This document shows, piece after piece, positions 17,076 through 26,049 of a DNA stretch of 64,000 bases. The DNA comes from Paracholeplasma manati (GTDB lineage: Bacteria; Bacillota_I; Bacilli_A; Acholeplasmatales; UBA5453). Both the position numbers and the translations under genes were made by a program. Position 1 is the first letter of the stretch, and every line of letters starts with the position of its first letter. The notes beneath the pieces were generated by a model. That model saw only the letters and a list, made by a program, of their open reading frames with translations. It was not told the DNA's origin and did not search any database. The stretch covers positions 62,001 to 126,000 of the forward strand of contig NZ_JAOVQM010000004.1 of assembly GCF_025742995.1 (NCBI RefSeq), read 5' to 3'.

Positions 17076-18014
17076 ATGTTTAACTTATTAGCTGTAGAAC
17101 CGGGTACGATTGCATTAGTCATTCTACTCATCTTGTTGTTACTTGCAGTGATCATTGCTTTATCGAGTATTCGAATTGTCAGACAAACACAAGCATTGGT
17201 TATTGAAAGATTGGGTCGTTATTATGCGACATGGAACACAGGGATTCACCTATTGGTACCATTCATTGATCGCGTATCAAAAACAGTAACCCTTAAAGAA
17301 ATTGTTAATGACTATGCACCACAACCAGTCATTACCAAAGATAACGTTACGATGCAAATCGACACCGTCGTCTATTATCAAATTACCGACCCTAAAGCAT
17401 TCGCTTATGGTGTAGATAATCCTAACCGTGCCCTTGAAACATTGACAGCAACCACGGTTCGTAACATCATCGGTGCCCTTGACTTAGATGAAGCGTTAAC
17501 CAGCCGTGAACTCATCAACAGCAAAATGCGTATCATCTTAGATGAAGCGACAGACCCATGGGGTATCAAAGTCGTTCGTGTGGAATTGAAGAACATCATC
17601 CCACCTAAAGACATCCGTGAAGCCATGGAAAAACAAATGAGAGCAGAACGTGAAAAACGTCAATCGATTTTGATCGCAGAAGGGGAAAGACAATCCGCCA
17701 TCTTAAAAGCTGAAGGTTTCAAAGAATCTCAAATCCTTGAAGCACAAGCTCAAAAAGAAGCAGCCATTCTTAGAGCTGCCGGTGAAGCTGAAGCTATTTT
17801 AAAAGTCCAAGAAGCGACTGCAAAAGGGATCGAAATGGTTAAAAAAGCAGGTGCTGACCATTCAGTACTTACATTAAAAGCCTATGATGCATTGGTTGAA
17901 GTTTCTAAAGGTCAAGCAACCAAACTCATCATTCCTTCCGAACTTCAAGGCTTAGCAGGTTTAGTGACCTCCGCCAAAGAATTGTTTAGCGAAGATAAAA
18001 AATCGACAAAATAA
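17076..18014 (+). CDS. SPFH-domain (stomatin/paraslipin) membrane protein
   Basis: This 312-residue protein has an N-terminal membrane helix (about residues 7-28), then an SPFH/PHB domain with RIVRQTQALVIERLGRY and WGIKVVRVELKNIIPP, and a long Ala/Glu/Lys coiled coil (about 190-265). Such proteins form ring-like oligomers that organise membranes and restrain proteases. The preceding nfeD gene is the usual partner. A terminator hairpin follows. Confidence 0.9.
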   Translation: MFNLLAVEPGTIALVILLILLLLAVIIALSSIRIVRQTQALVIERLGRYYATWNTGIHLLVPFIDRVSKTVTLKEIVNDYAPQPVITKDNVTMQIDTVVYYQITDPKAFAYGVDNPNRALETLTATTVRNIIGALDLDEALTSRELINSKMRIILDEATDPWGIKVVRVELKNIIPPKDIREAMEKQMRAEREKRQSILIAEGERQSAILKAEGFKESQILEAQAQKEAAILRAAGEAEAILKVQEATAKGIEMVKKAGADHSVLTLKAYDALVEVSKGQATKLIIPSELQGLAGLVTSAKELFSEDKKSTK

Positions 18015-18021
18015 ACCAAAG

Positions 18022-18046
18022 AAACAGGCCTAAAAACCTGTTTTTT
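18022..18046 (+). terminator. Rho-independent terminator
   Basis: AAACAGG (18022-18028) pairs with CCTGTTT (18037-18043), followed by further T's. It ends the nfeD/SPFH operon. Confidence 0.8.
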
Positions 18047-18071
18047 GTCGCGTTAAATGCCCTAACTATGA

Positions 18072-18077
18072 TATAAT
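18072..18077 (+). promoter_or_regulatory. -10 box of the priA operon
   Basis: TATAAT lies 18 nt before the priA ATG, with GTAGGTGAT between as ribosome-binding site. No clear -35 is visible. Confidence 0.5.
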
Positions 18078-18094
18078 TTGATGTAGGTGATATC

Positions 18095-20368
18095 ATGATT
18101 GCAGAAGTGATGCTGGATTTAAAAACCACCCAAATCTTATCTGCTTACGATTATCTCATCCCCGATACATTGAAGGGATTTTTAGTCGTCGGGATGCGTG
18201 TGGTGGTGCCTTTTGGTAGCACCACCCGTGTGGGTCTCATCACTGGGATCAAACCAACTTCTCTTGACGCAACCAAGTCCATTATAGAACCATTTGATTT
18301 AGAACCCCTGATAACCAAAGAACAGCTTCATTTGATCGATTATTTGGAAAAACAAGCCATGATACCTAAGCATATAGCCTATGATAAAGTTGTCCCAAAT
18401 GTCTTAAAAATCGACTATACCAAAAAGGTTCATGTTTTACAAAGACACTTATTGAAGTCACCTTTATTGGAACTTTTAACAAAGGACCATTCGGTATTTC
18501 AAAAAACATGGATGAAACACTATCACGCATTTAAAACAGCAGAATCCAAGAAAATCATATCTATTGAAACCTTCATAGAACAAAAGAAGTCGATTCAAAT
18601 GATGATTTCATATGAAGCGACCGACTTTAAACCAAAGACCCCAAAACAACAAGCTTTATGGCACTTTTTATCCACCGAGAGGACCATCGATGATATCCTG
18701 TCGGAAGGGTATACCAAAGCCATGTTGAAAATACTGATTGAACAAGGGTCTGTCAGCACCAAATCGATTGAAAAAATATCGACCCATCGTTCCTGGATTG
18801 CACAAGATCATAAAGTGTTAACTACCGAACAAAATCAAGCGATTGAGGATATCGCAACCGCCTTTAAAACCTATCAACGCTTTCTGCTCAAAGGGGTCTC
18901 GGCCTCTGGTAAAACCGAGGTATTTTTACAACTTTGTCGTAAACTACAACAGACCAATCAACAAGCACTCATCGTCACCTTAGATGAAGCATTGGTCGAA
19001 CAAATGGCGGATTATATCTCACCTTATTTGAGTGTTTCAAAAATCCATTCCGGATTGACAGAACAACAAAAACTCGATGCTTACCGAGCGGTTCAACTCG
19101 GTGCATCTGATGTCCTGATCACAACCCCTTTTGGGATGTTTACCCCATTTCAATCTTTGGGATTGATTGTGGCTGACGAAGCTCAAGATAGCATCTATCT
19201 CGATTATGCAAAAACGGTCCATGGTTTGGATGTCTTGGTAGAAAGAGCGAAATACCATAAAGTGCCTTTGGTTTACGCATCCGCCACCCCACCAGTTCAA
19301 CTATTGTACGATGCCCAAATGGGAAAGTTAAATTGGATTGAACTCACCGAAAAAGTCTACCAAACTGAGGATGACGTTATCGTAGTAGATATGAAAAAAG
19401 AACTCGAAAACGGGAACTTATCGATGTTGTCTAAAACGCTTCATGAAGCGATTAGCCAAACATTGAGAAATAGACAACAAGTCTTGATTTTAGCCAATCG
19501 ACAAGGCTATGCACCTTATGTGATGTGTCGTAGCTGTGGACATGTCCCTACCTGTGAAAAATGCGATACCCCGTTGGTGTATCATAAAGAAAAACATAAA
19601 CTCAAATGTCACCACTGTGGGTATACCATCCCACCGGTGTATGTATGTGATGCTTGTGGCAGTGAGAAAATTAAACCGGTTGGGATCGCGATTGAACAAG
19701 TTGAGTCTCATATCAAAATGGCTTTTCCAAGAGCCAAAGTGAGTCGATTAGATGCGGATAACACCACTAAAAAAGGTGTTTATATCGATACGATTAAGGC
19801 ATTCAAAGATAAGGAAATAGATATTTTAATTGGCACACAAATGATATCCAAGGGACATGATTTTGATATCCCTTTGGTCGGTATTTTATTGATTGACTCG
19901 ATGTTAAAAGCACCTACCTATTTGGCCAATGAACGAACGTATCAATTGATCCGACAAACGATGGGTAGGGCTGGTCGAAAACAAGCGGGATTGTCGATCA
20001 TACAAACGTATCAACCAAATCATTTTGTGATCAAAACCATTCAAGATGAATCGGCGTTTTATGAACAAGAACTCAACCGTCGAATGTTGGCGAAAAACCC
20101 ACCCTATACCCAGTTGTTAACCTTGGTATTTAGAGGGAAAACATCAGAACAGACCGAAAAAGCCATCCAACGATTGAAACAAACCGTATTGGCTCGTTAT
20201 TCTCAGTTTGAGATCATTGGACCCAGCGAATATCAACAACATACCTATAAATTGATGATTAAAACCCAAAAACGCCAAGATTTAAGTACCCTCATCGAAT
20301 GGATCAAAAAAACATATGAAAATCCATCGCTATCGATTTCATTTTATCGATATAATGATGAAGTTTAG
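18095..20368 (+). CDS. priA: Primosomal replication-restart helicase PriA
   Basis: PriA reloads the replicative helicase at stalled forks. The 757-residue protein has the N-terminal 3'-DNA-binding domain, a superfamily 2 helicase core with Walker A GVSASGKTE, and a zinc-binding insertion with four CxxC pairs (CRSC, CEKC, CHHC, CDAC). The C-terminal helicase motifs include GTQMISKGHDFD and RQTMGRAGR. Two core motifs vary: the P-loop reads SASGKT instead of TGSGKT, and motif II reads DEAQD where PriA normally has DEEHD. It heads a unit with fmt. A TATAAT lies 18 nt upstream of the ATG. Confidence 0.93.
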   Translation: MIAEVMLDLKTTQILSAYDYLIPDTLKGFLVVGMRVVVPFGSTTRVGLITGIKPTSLDATKSIIEPFDLEPLITKEQLHLIDYLEKQAMIPKHIAYDKVVPNVLKIDYTKKVHVLQRHLLKSPLLELLTKDHSVFQKTWMKHYHAFKTAESKKIISIETFIEQKKSIQMMISYEATDFKPKTPKQQALWHFLSTERTIDDILSEGYTKAMLKILIEQGSVSTKSIEKISTHRSWIAQDHKVLTTEQNQAIEDIATAFKTYQRFLLKGVSASGKTEVFLQLCRKLQQTNQQALIVTLDEALVEQMADYISPYLSVSKIHSGLTEQQKLDAYRAVQLGASDVLITTPFGMFTPFQSLGLIVADEAQDSIYLDYAKTVHGLDVLVERAKYHKVPLVYASATPPVQLLYDAQMGKLNWIELTEKVYQTEDDVIVVDMKKELENGNLSMLSKTLHEAISQTLRNRQQVLILANRQGYAPYVMCRSCGHVPTCEKCDTPLVYHKEKHKLKCHHCGYTIPPVYVCDACGSEKIKPVGIAIEQVESHIKMAFPRAKVSRLDADNTTKKGVYIDTIKAFKDKEIDILIGTQMISKGHDFDIPLVGILLIDSMLKAPTYLANERTYQLIRQTMGRAGRKQAGLSIIQTYQPNHFVIKTIQDESAFYEQELNRRMLAKNPPYTQLLTLVFRGKTSEQTEKAIQRLKQTVLARYSQFEIIGPSEYQQHTYKLMIKTQKRQDLSTLIEWIKKTYENPSLSISFYRYNDEV

Positions 20369-20378
20369 GAGAATTTAG

Positions 20379-21314
20379 ATGAAAATAGTCTTCATGGGAA
20401 CACCTGCGTATGCGGTACCTACCTTACAAATGTTACATGAACAATATGGGGTTGCACTGGTGGTCACCCAACCAGATAAAAAAGTGGGTCGTGCAGGCAA
20501 GGTTGAATTTTCACCCGTAAAACAATATGCCATGGCACACAATATCCCCCTATTTCAACCCATCAAAATGAAGTTGGACTACCAACCCATTTTGGATGTA
20601 AAACCGGATATCATCGTCACAGCTGCTTACGGACAAATGATTCCAAAAGCGGTGCTTGATGCAGGTATATCTGTCAATTTACATGGGTCATTACTGCCCA
20701 AGTATCGAGGTGGCGCTCCTGTTCAATATGCCATTAGAAACGGTGAATCGGAAACAGGTGTTACTTTGATGTATATGGCACCTAAAATGGATTCAGGTGA
20801 CATCATCGAGATGAAAAACGTCCAGATTGAGTCAAATGATACCACCGATAGCTTGATGGAAAAACTCAGTTGGGTGGCGAGAGACTTGCTTGAACTAAAT
20901 CTACCCCTACTCATGAATGGCAAAGCCAAAAGAATTGCCCAAGATGAATCCTTGGTGAGCTTTGCATATAATTTAAAACCATCCGATGAATATTTAGACT
21001 TTAGACAAACCTATCAGCAAATCGATTGTCATTTGAGGTCACTATTATCACAACCTGGCGGTTCAATATTCATTCAAAATACACGGATTAAGGTATACGA
21101 AATCGCAAAAAGTGATATAATATTAAGCGGAGTCCCTGGCGAGATTTTAAGCGATAAGAAGCACTTATACATCCGTTGTCAAGACGCGGTGGTTGAGCTT
21201 ATTAAAATCCAACCTGAAAATAAGAAAATCATGATGGCAAGAGATTTTCTGAATGGACAAAAACTATTCGTCAAAGGAGACATCGTAACATATGAAGAAA
21301 AAAGTATTATTTAG
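20379..21314 (+). CDS. fmt: Methionyl-tRNA formyltransferase
   Basis: Fmt formylates the initiator Met-tRNA using 10-formyl-tetrahydrofolate. The 311-residue protein has the catalytic N-terminal domain with VVTQPDKK, the signature NLHGSLLPKYRGGAPVQ (catalytic Asn and His), and the later MDSGDI segment, then the C-terminal OB-like tRNA-binding domain. The priA-fmt order is typical of Firmicutes, although a def gene usually between them is missing here. AGGAGA overlaps the priA stop. The 3' end overlaps the next gene by 23 nt. Confidence 0.94.
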   Translation: MKIVFMGTPAYAVPTLQMLHEQYGVALVVTQPDKKVGRAGKVEFSPVKQYAMAHNIPLFQPIKMKLDYQPILDVKPDIIVTAAYGQMIPKAVLDAGISVNLHGSLLPKYRGGAPVQYAIRNGESETGVTLMYMAPKMDSGDIIEMKNVQIESNDTTDSLMEKLSWVARDLLELNLPLLMNGKAKRIAQDESLVSFAYNLKPSDEYLDFRQTYQQIDCHLRSLLSQPGGSIFIQNTRIKVYEIAKSDIILSGVPGEILSDKKHLYIRCQDAVVELIKIQPENKKIMMARDFLNGQKLFVKGDIVTYEEKSII

Positions 21315-21843
21315 CCGTGAAGAGATGACTCGTCTATGTGTCGAAGCATTGAAGAGCCGTGGCGTTTCTGTCGATGATATCGCGGACATTGCTTACAAAC
21401 AACAAGCCCGTTATACAGACAACATTAAATTTGAAACCTGTCGTGAATCTGTCCTTAAAGTCTTGTCATTAAGAGACATTTTCCACCATGTTTTATTATC
21501 TGTTGAAATTGATAAATTGGTTGAAAAAAAGATGTTCTCATCACCGATTCAAGACATCATCGAACAAGATTTAGGTCTATTTGGTGTGGATGAAGTCTTA
21601 GGGTTAGACGTTGCGAGATTATACGGCGTCATCGGTATGACCAACTTTGGTGACATCGATGTCAATAAACATGGCATTGTAAAACAGTTGAATGAAGATG
21701 GCAAAAAAGAAGGCATCGTTCATACATTCTTAGACGATATCGTTGGTGCGATTGCGGCTGCAGCTTCCACTAGAGTGGCACAAGTCATCAATGAAGACAT
21801 CGCTCAAGAAGAACCACACAAACAAATCTCATTATTTGACTAA
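21292..21843 (+). CDS. Phosphatidylglycerophosphatase A-like protein (YutG type)
   Basis: The 183 residues match the soluble YutG branch of the PgpA family: GVSVDDIADIAYKQQ, then LFGVDEVLGLDVARLYG, GMTNFGDIDV and the acidic HTFLDDIVGAIAAAAS. Family members are linked to removal of phosphate from phosphatidylglycerophosphate, but the short Firmicutes form lacks clear membrane helices, so the enzymatic role is uncertain. The C-terminus ends QISLFD, which resembles the sliding-clamp-binding pentapeptide (QxxLF). AAAGGAG precedes the ATG, which lies within the end of fmt. Confidence 0.75.
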   Translation: MKKKVLFSREEMTRLCVEALKSRGVSVDDIADIAYKQQARYTDNIKFETCRESVLKVLSLRDIFHHVLLSVEIDKLVEKKMFSSPIQDIIEQDLGLFGVDEVLGLDVARLYGVIGMTNFGDIDVNKHGIVKQLNEDGKKEGIVHTFLDDIVGAIAAAASTRVAQVINEDIAQEEPHKQISLFD

Positions 21844-21863
21844 CTATTTTTAGGGGGACAAGC

Positions 21864-23141
21864 GTGAAAAAGGATAAATTTAAGCATTTAACCAAACACT
21901 TTTTTAGCCGCTTGTTTGGCTTTGAAGAAAATATCGATATCACAGACGATGTGATGGTGTTACACCGTCGAAACATCGTCATCAAGAATATCATCTTTTT
22001 ATCGAATATCGTTTATTCGATCATATTATTCTTTATCGCAGCGGTAAACAATGAGCCATCTGACTGGCTCTTTTCTGCGTTGTCATTCCCATTCACTTTT
22101 TTCCTAAACAATGTCATTAACCGTTTGATATTTGGGGAAAGACACGATAAGACCAAACAAGAAGTCGCGATGTATGTTGAAGCGATTTATATGTTTATTT
22201 CAGCCATTTTGATCTATGCGAGACTGTATGGTAACTTTGAAACAGCAGCTTATATTTTGATTTATTATGCGGTGGTCGTTATTTCACTGTATCAAAGTCG
22301 TCGATTGATCATGTGGACGTTCCAAGGCATGGTCGCGGGGATTACATTTATCCATTTCGTTTGGACATACAAACTGACCGAACAGTATGAAGGTTTAGGT
22401 ATCCTTGAGTTTTTAAAACAATTCCTACCAACCAAAGAAGCCCAAGATTTCTATCTGCGTATCGTCCTATTTACGATTTTCATGTTGGTTATTTATTCGA
22501 TTGTATCGATGGGTGCTTACATGCAAGAAGAACGTAAAAATGAACTCATGAAACGTCGGGAAGTTCAATCGGATTTCACCAACATTGTCACGGATTTATA
22601 CGCTGTGGTGTTATCTTCAAAACGGGCATTTTTGGATCGTCAACACATCGATTTGGTCTCCAAAATGAGCAGTCGTTTGGGGGCATATTATGGACTTAAC
22701 AATAAACAGGTAGAATACATCGAACAATACGCTGTCATTCACATGCGAGCCCATGAAATCGAGGATTTGGTTCAAAAAGGGATTGAAAGTGAAGATTACG
22801 ATAATTTAAAGAAGAAAACATCCTTAGGAACTATGATTGCAAAACGATTTCAATTGGCTCAAAAAGCCGAAGATATCGCAAGAGCACACATCGAAGGGGT
22901 GGCCAACGATAAGTTCGTCACAGAGATGAGGGCTATCCAACCGGCCATTGAATCTCAAGTCATTTTGTTGGCGGATTTATATGTCACGATGCGCAGTTCT
23001 AAATCGTATAAGAGACCTTATCCGAATGCTGCAGTCATCCAATTATTCGAAAAAAGCTTCTATGTTTATTTCGAGTCTACTTTGGTTGAACGCTTCTTAA
23101 AATTCAAAACAGACTTCGAAAAAATTTACAATGAATATTGA
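21864..23141 (+). CDS. Six-helix membrane protein with degenerate HD-GYP-like domain
   Basis: This 425-residue protein has six likely membrane segments (about residues 38-61, 67-90, 104-121, 126-143, 149-168, 198-219), a short coiled linker, and a cytoplasmic domain at 240-415 that follows the HD-GYP layout. His261 fits the first helix, and VIHMRAHE (291-298) sits where AALLHDIGK is expected, so the metal-binding Asp is Met. ARAHIEG (339-345) replaces the HHE motif, and LLADLYVTMRSSKSYKRPY (368-386) closely resembles the aVaDvydAltsdRpYr segment. Most metal ligands and the GYP loop are lost, so cyclic-dinucleotide hydrolysis is unlikely and a binding or scaffold role is possible. The domain assignment is my reading by eye. 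Confidence 0.65.
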   Translation: MKKDKFKHLTKHFFSRLFGFEENIDITDDVMVLHRRNIVIKNIIFLSNIVYSIILFFIAAVNNEPSDWLFSALSFPFTFFLNNVINRLIFGERHDKTKQEVAMYVEAIYMFISAILIYARLYGNFETAAYILIYYAVVVISLYQSRRLIMWTFQGMVAGITFIHFVWTYKLTEQYEGLGILEFLKQFLPTKEAQDFYLRIVLFTIFMLVIYSIVSMGAYMQEERKNELMKRREVQSDFTNIVTDLYAVVLSSKRAFLDRQHIDLVSKMSSRLGAYYGLNNKQVEYIEQYAVIHMRAHEIEDLVQKGIESEDYDNLKKKTSLGTMIAKRFQLAQKAEDIARAHIEGVANDKFVTEMRAIQPAIESQVILLADLYVTMRSSKSYKRPYPNAAVIQLFEKSFYVYFESTLVERFLKFKTDFEKIYNEY

Positions 23142-23152
23142 TTCAAAATGAC

Positions 23153-23180
23153 TTGCAAAAACAAAAACACATGTTATAAT
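23153..23180 (+). promoter_or_regulatory. metK promoter
   Basis: TTGCAA (23153-23158) and TATAAT (23175-23180) are 16 bp apart, and the -10 is extended by TGT. It sits directly upstream of the SAM riboswitch. Confidence 0.75.
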
Positions 23181-23202
23181 AGGTATGCTTAATTAACTGA
23201 AT

Positions 23203-23337
23203 CCAATCTTATTAAGAGCTACGGAGGCTAGTCGCCTGTGATGTAGCAGCAACCTGCTTAAGCAAGGTGCTAATGACGAGGGGTACAACCCAACAATGAG
23301 AGATTAGAAACTCTTTTCGTTGGGAAAGAGTTTTTTT
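23203..23337 (+). promoter_or_regulatory. SAM-I (S-box) riboswitch with transcription terminator
   Basis: The conserved S-box core is present: CTTATTAAGAG, then GGAGGCTAG, GTGATGTAGC and GCAACC, the joining GGTGCTAAT, and a 3' partner strand containing AGATTAG. The expression platform follows: AAACTCTTT (23308-23316) pairs with AAAGAGTTT (23325-23333) and ends in a T-run. Bound S-adenosylmethionine should favour the terminator and switch off metK, the gene 20 nt downstream that makes SAM. This is a typical feedback arrangement. Confidence 0.92.
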
Positions 23338-23357
23338 GATGTTTGGAGGTAAAAAAC

Positions 23358-24509
23358 ATGGAAAGAAAACTATTTACATCAGAATCGGTGACCAGTGGTC
23401 ATCCAGACAAAATATGTGACCGTCTATCTGACGCCATTTTAGACGCGATTTTAAAAGAAGACAAGGACGCTCGAGTCGCTTGTGAGACAGCTGTGACCAC
23501 CGGACTTGTTTTGGTGATGGGTGAAATCACCACTAAAACGTACGTGGACATCCAAACCATTGTCAGAAATACCGTTTCAGACATCGGATATGATCGTGGT
23601 AAATATGGATTTGATGCTGAAAACTTAGCGGTTTTGGTATCGATCAACAACCAATCGCCTGACATCGCGATGGGTGTCGATGAATATGAAGGCCATGAAC
23701 AAGGGGCAGGCGATCAAGGCTTGATGTTTGGATTTGCATGTGATGAAACCGATAATTATATGCCGCTACCCATTGAATTGGCACACCGTTTGGTCAGACG
23801 ATTAGATACCGTTAGACACGAAAATATCTTGGATTTCTTACGTCCAGATGGTAAAGCTCAAGTGACGATTGAATACGATGAACATGACCGTCCAGCACGT
23901 ATCGATACCGTTGTTGTGTCTTCTCAGCACGCTGACATCGATATCGAAGTTGTACGTGCAGGCATCAAAAAAGAAGTCATTGATGCGGTATTACCAAAAG
24001 AATTGGTCGATGATCATACCAAATTTATGATCAACCCAACTGGTAAATTTGTGGTGGGTGGTCCTAAAGGAGACTCTGGTTTAACCGGTCGTAAGATCAT
24101 CGTCGATACTTACGGTGGCTACGCAAGACATGGTGGTGGGGCATTCTCGGGTAAAGACCCTTCAAAAGTGGACCGCAGCGCCTCATATATGGCAAGATAT
24201 ATTGCGAAAAACGTCGTTGCGAGCGGGGTTGCTTCTAAGTGTGAAGTACAACTCGCCTATGCCATTGGTGTAGCGAAACCAGTATCCATTCGCATCGATA
24301 CTTTTGGTACAGCCAAAGTCGAAGACCATCAAATCGTGGAAGTCATTCGAAATCATTTCGATGTTACCCCAAAAGGTATCATAAAAACGTTGGACTTAAA
24401 GCGTCCAATCTACCAACAAACCGCGAATTACGGCCATATGGGGCGTAGTGATGTGGAATTACCATGGGAACGTTTAGATAAGGTTGATTTCTTTAAGCAT
24501 TTATTATAA
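23358..24509 (+). CDS. metK: S-adenosylmethionine synthetase
   Basis: MetK makes SAM from methionine and ATP. The 383-residue protein carries [17 protein letters not shown] at the N-terminus, the [12 protein letters not shown] signature near residue 115 and the P-loop-like [19 protein letters not shown] near residue 258. The ATG at 23358 is preceded by GGAGGT with 7-nt spacing; an in-frame TTG at 23343 lies at the ribosome-binding site and is not used. Expression is under the SAM riboswitch. The methyltransferase at 329 and others would use the product. Confidence 0.96.
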   Translation: MERKLFTSESVTSGHPDKICDRLSDAILDAILKEDKDARVACETAVTTGLVLVMGEITTKTYVDIQTIVRNTVSDIGYDRGKYGFDAENLAVLVSINNQSPDIAMGVDEYEGHEQGAGDQGLMFGFACDETDNYMPLPIELAHRLVRRLDTVRHENILDFLRPDGKAQVTIEYDEHDRPARIDTVVVSSQHADIDIEVVRAGIKKEVIDAVLPKELVDDHTKFMINPTGKFVVGGPKGDSGLTGRKIIVDTYGGYARHGGGAFSGKDPSKVDRSASYMARYIAKNVVASGVASKCEVQLAYAIGVAKPVSIRIDTFGTAKVEDHQIVEVIRNHFDVTPKGIIKTLDLKRPIYQQTANYGHMGRSDVELPWERLDKVDFFKHLL

Positions 24510-24527
24510 AATAAAGTAGGTGATTCT

Positions 24528-25364
24528 ATGGAATATAAAGACGTTTTAGCGACTTATGAAACGAAGCGATTGGAGATGTATCAAGCCTACCAATCGAACA
24601 TGAAAAAAGGTTTCTTGTTATTGATTGTGTTGGTGGGCATCTATTTTCTAGCGAAAGCAGGACAAATCGCCAGTGAATACCGTAAACTCACCAAAGAAAA
24701 AATCATCAAAGCATTGATTGAATCCCAATATGAAGAAGCGGATTATAGACCACAAGATTCGATCTCATTGGCGCACATCAATGGTTTAAACTTCTATCAA
24801 AGACCTGACCGTTTTCACGGAGAAGATTTGATGAGAGGTAAATACAAGGGTGTTCGTTTTGCTTGTTCAGATATTCACATGGAAGAACGTGTTGAACATC
24901 GCGACTCAAAAGGCAACGTGACCTATTCATACCAAACGATTTTCAAGGGCCGTTGGTACACATTTGACTATGAAAGAGATTTTGCACAAATTCTTCAAGT
25001 CAAAGAAGGTCGATTTGTCGGTGCAGCCGCTCGAGGACTTAAAAAATATGAAACCGAATCGGTGCAATTCAACAAGAAGTTTAAAGTATTCGCATCCGAT
25101 GAACAATATGTATATTACCAACTTACCCCAGTATTGATTGAAAAGATACTGGAAATGGAGAACATGCACCGAGGACACTACCAAATGATGTACTATGCAA
25201 ATCACTTGGATGTCGCTGTGTATGATTCATCCGATTCATTCGAATTAAAATTGAAAACACCGCTAACGATGGAAACCATTGGACACATCTTAAATGATAT
25301 TGATATGCCAGCCGCAATCATCAATGAGTTCAAGTTGGATAGCGAAAAGTTTAAAAAACAATAG
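24528..25364 (+). CDS. DUF3137 family membrane-anchored protein
   Basis: This 278-residue protein has one hydrophobic segment near the N-terminus (about residues 26-43) and a larger soluble domain with FHGEDLMRGKYKGVRFACSD, KGRWYTFDY and EQYVYYQLTPVLIEKIL, matching my recollection of the DUF3137 family. Its function is unknown. It is encoded directly before lemA, a recurrent pairing, with AGGTGATT before the ATG. Joint action with LemA at the membrane is inferred from this pairing. Confidence 0.75.
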   Translation: MEYKDVLATYETKRLEMYQAYQSNMKKGFLLLIVLVGIYFLAKAGQIASEYRKLTKEKIIKALIESQYEEADYRPQDSISLAHINGLNFYQRPDRFHGEDLMRGKYKGVRFACSDIHMEERVEHRDSKGNVTYSYQTIFKGRWYTFDYERDFAQILQVKEGRFVGAAARGLKKYETESVQFNKKFKVFASDEQYVYYQLTPVLIEKILEMENMHRGHYQMMYYANHLDVAVYDSSDSFELKLKTPLTMETIGHILNDIDMPAAIINEFKLDSEKFKKQ

Positions 25365-25376
25365 GAGGATTGAAAT

Positions 25377-25937
25377 ATGGATACAGGACTTGTCGTTTTA
25401 TTTGTAGTACTCGGTTTACTGTTAGTCATTGTTTTATGGGTCATCGGCACCCTCAATACCTTCAACAGACTTTTAGTCAAAGTTGATGAAGCTGAATCTG
25501 GTATTGATGTTGCTTTAACAAAACGCTTTGACTTATTAACCAAAATGGTTTCAGCAACCAAAGGTTATGCAGACCATGAAAGAAAGACTTTAGAATCTGT
25601 CATTGCTATGCGTCAACCAGCGCATGGTGCACCGATTGGTGAAAAGCAAGCATTCGCGAACCAATTATCCGATTCGATGGCACGTTTAAATGTGGTTGTT
25701 GAACAATACCCACAACTCAGAGCATCGGAAAACTTTGCTAAATTACAAAGTGCAAGCTCAGAAGTAGAAGAAAACCTTCAAGCAGCAAGACGTGTTTACA
25801 ACGCGAACGTTTCTTATTACAATCAAAAGATTGTGGTATTCCCAAGTTCGATGATTGCCAATTGGAAAGGCTTTACAAAACGTGACTTCTTTGAAGCGGA
25901 AGCTCAAAAACGTCAAGACGTAGAATTTAAATTCTAA
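25377..25937 (+). CDS. lemA: LemA family protein
   Basis: This 186-residue protein has an N-terminal transmembrane helix (about residues 4-25) with the rest outside or peripheral. The family signature is clear: YNTLVR-like NTFNRLLVKVDEAESGIDVALTKRFDLL in pieces, VVEQYPQLRASENFAKLQ near residue 108, and RRVYNANVSYYNQKIVVFPS near residue 140. LemA proteins are mostly helical and membrane-bound, and their role is not firmly known. AGGAGG lies before the ATG. A UUCG-loop terminator follows. Confidence 0.92.
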   Translation: MDTGLVVLFVVLGLLLVIVLWVIGTLNTFNRLLVKVDEAESGIDVALTKRFDLLTKMVSATKGYADHERKTLESVIAMRQPAHGAPIGEKQAFANQLSDSMARLNVVVEQYPQLRASENFAKLQSASSEVEENLQAARRVYNANVSYYNQKIVVFPSSMIANWKGFTKRDFFEAEAQKRQDVEFKF

Positions 25938-25944
25938 TAAAGAA

Positions 25945-25965
25945 AAACGCTTCGGCGTTTTTTTG
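25945..25965 (+). terminator. Rho-independent terminator (UUCG loop)
   Basis: AAACGC (25945-25950) pairs with GCGTTT (25955-25960) over a TTCG tetraloop and is followed by T's. It ends the DUF3137-lemA unit. Confidence 0.85.
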
Positions 25966-25974
25966 TGTTAAAAG

Positions 25975-26002
25975 ATGGGGTTTGGTTGTAATCCAACCCC
26001 AT
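25975..26002 (+). other. Hairpin upstream of secA
   Basis: ATGGGGT (25975-25981) pairs with ACCCCAT (25996-26002), and the stem continues inward with TGG/CCA after one bulged base. No T-run follows. A TATACT box (26012-26017) lies just downstream, so the hairpin could be an operator or part of a secA leader rather than a terminator. Confidence 0.4.
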
Positions 26003-26049
26003 TTATAGTAATATACTATAGAGATATTATCCAAAGAAAGTGTGATTTG

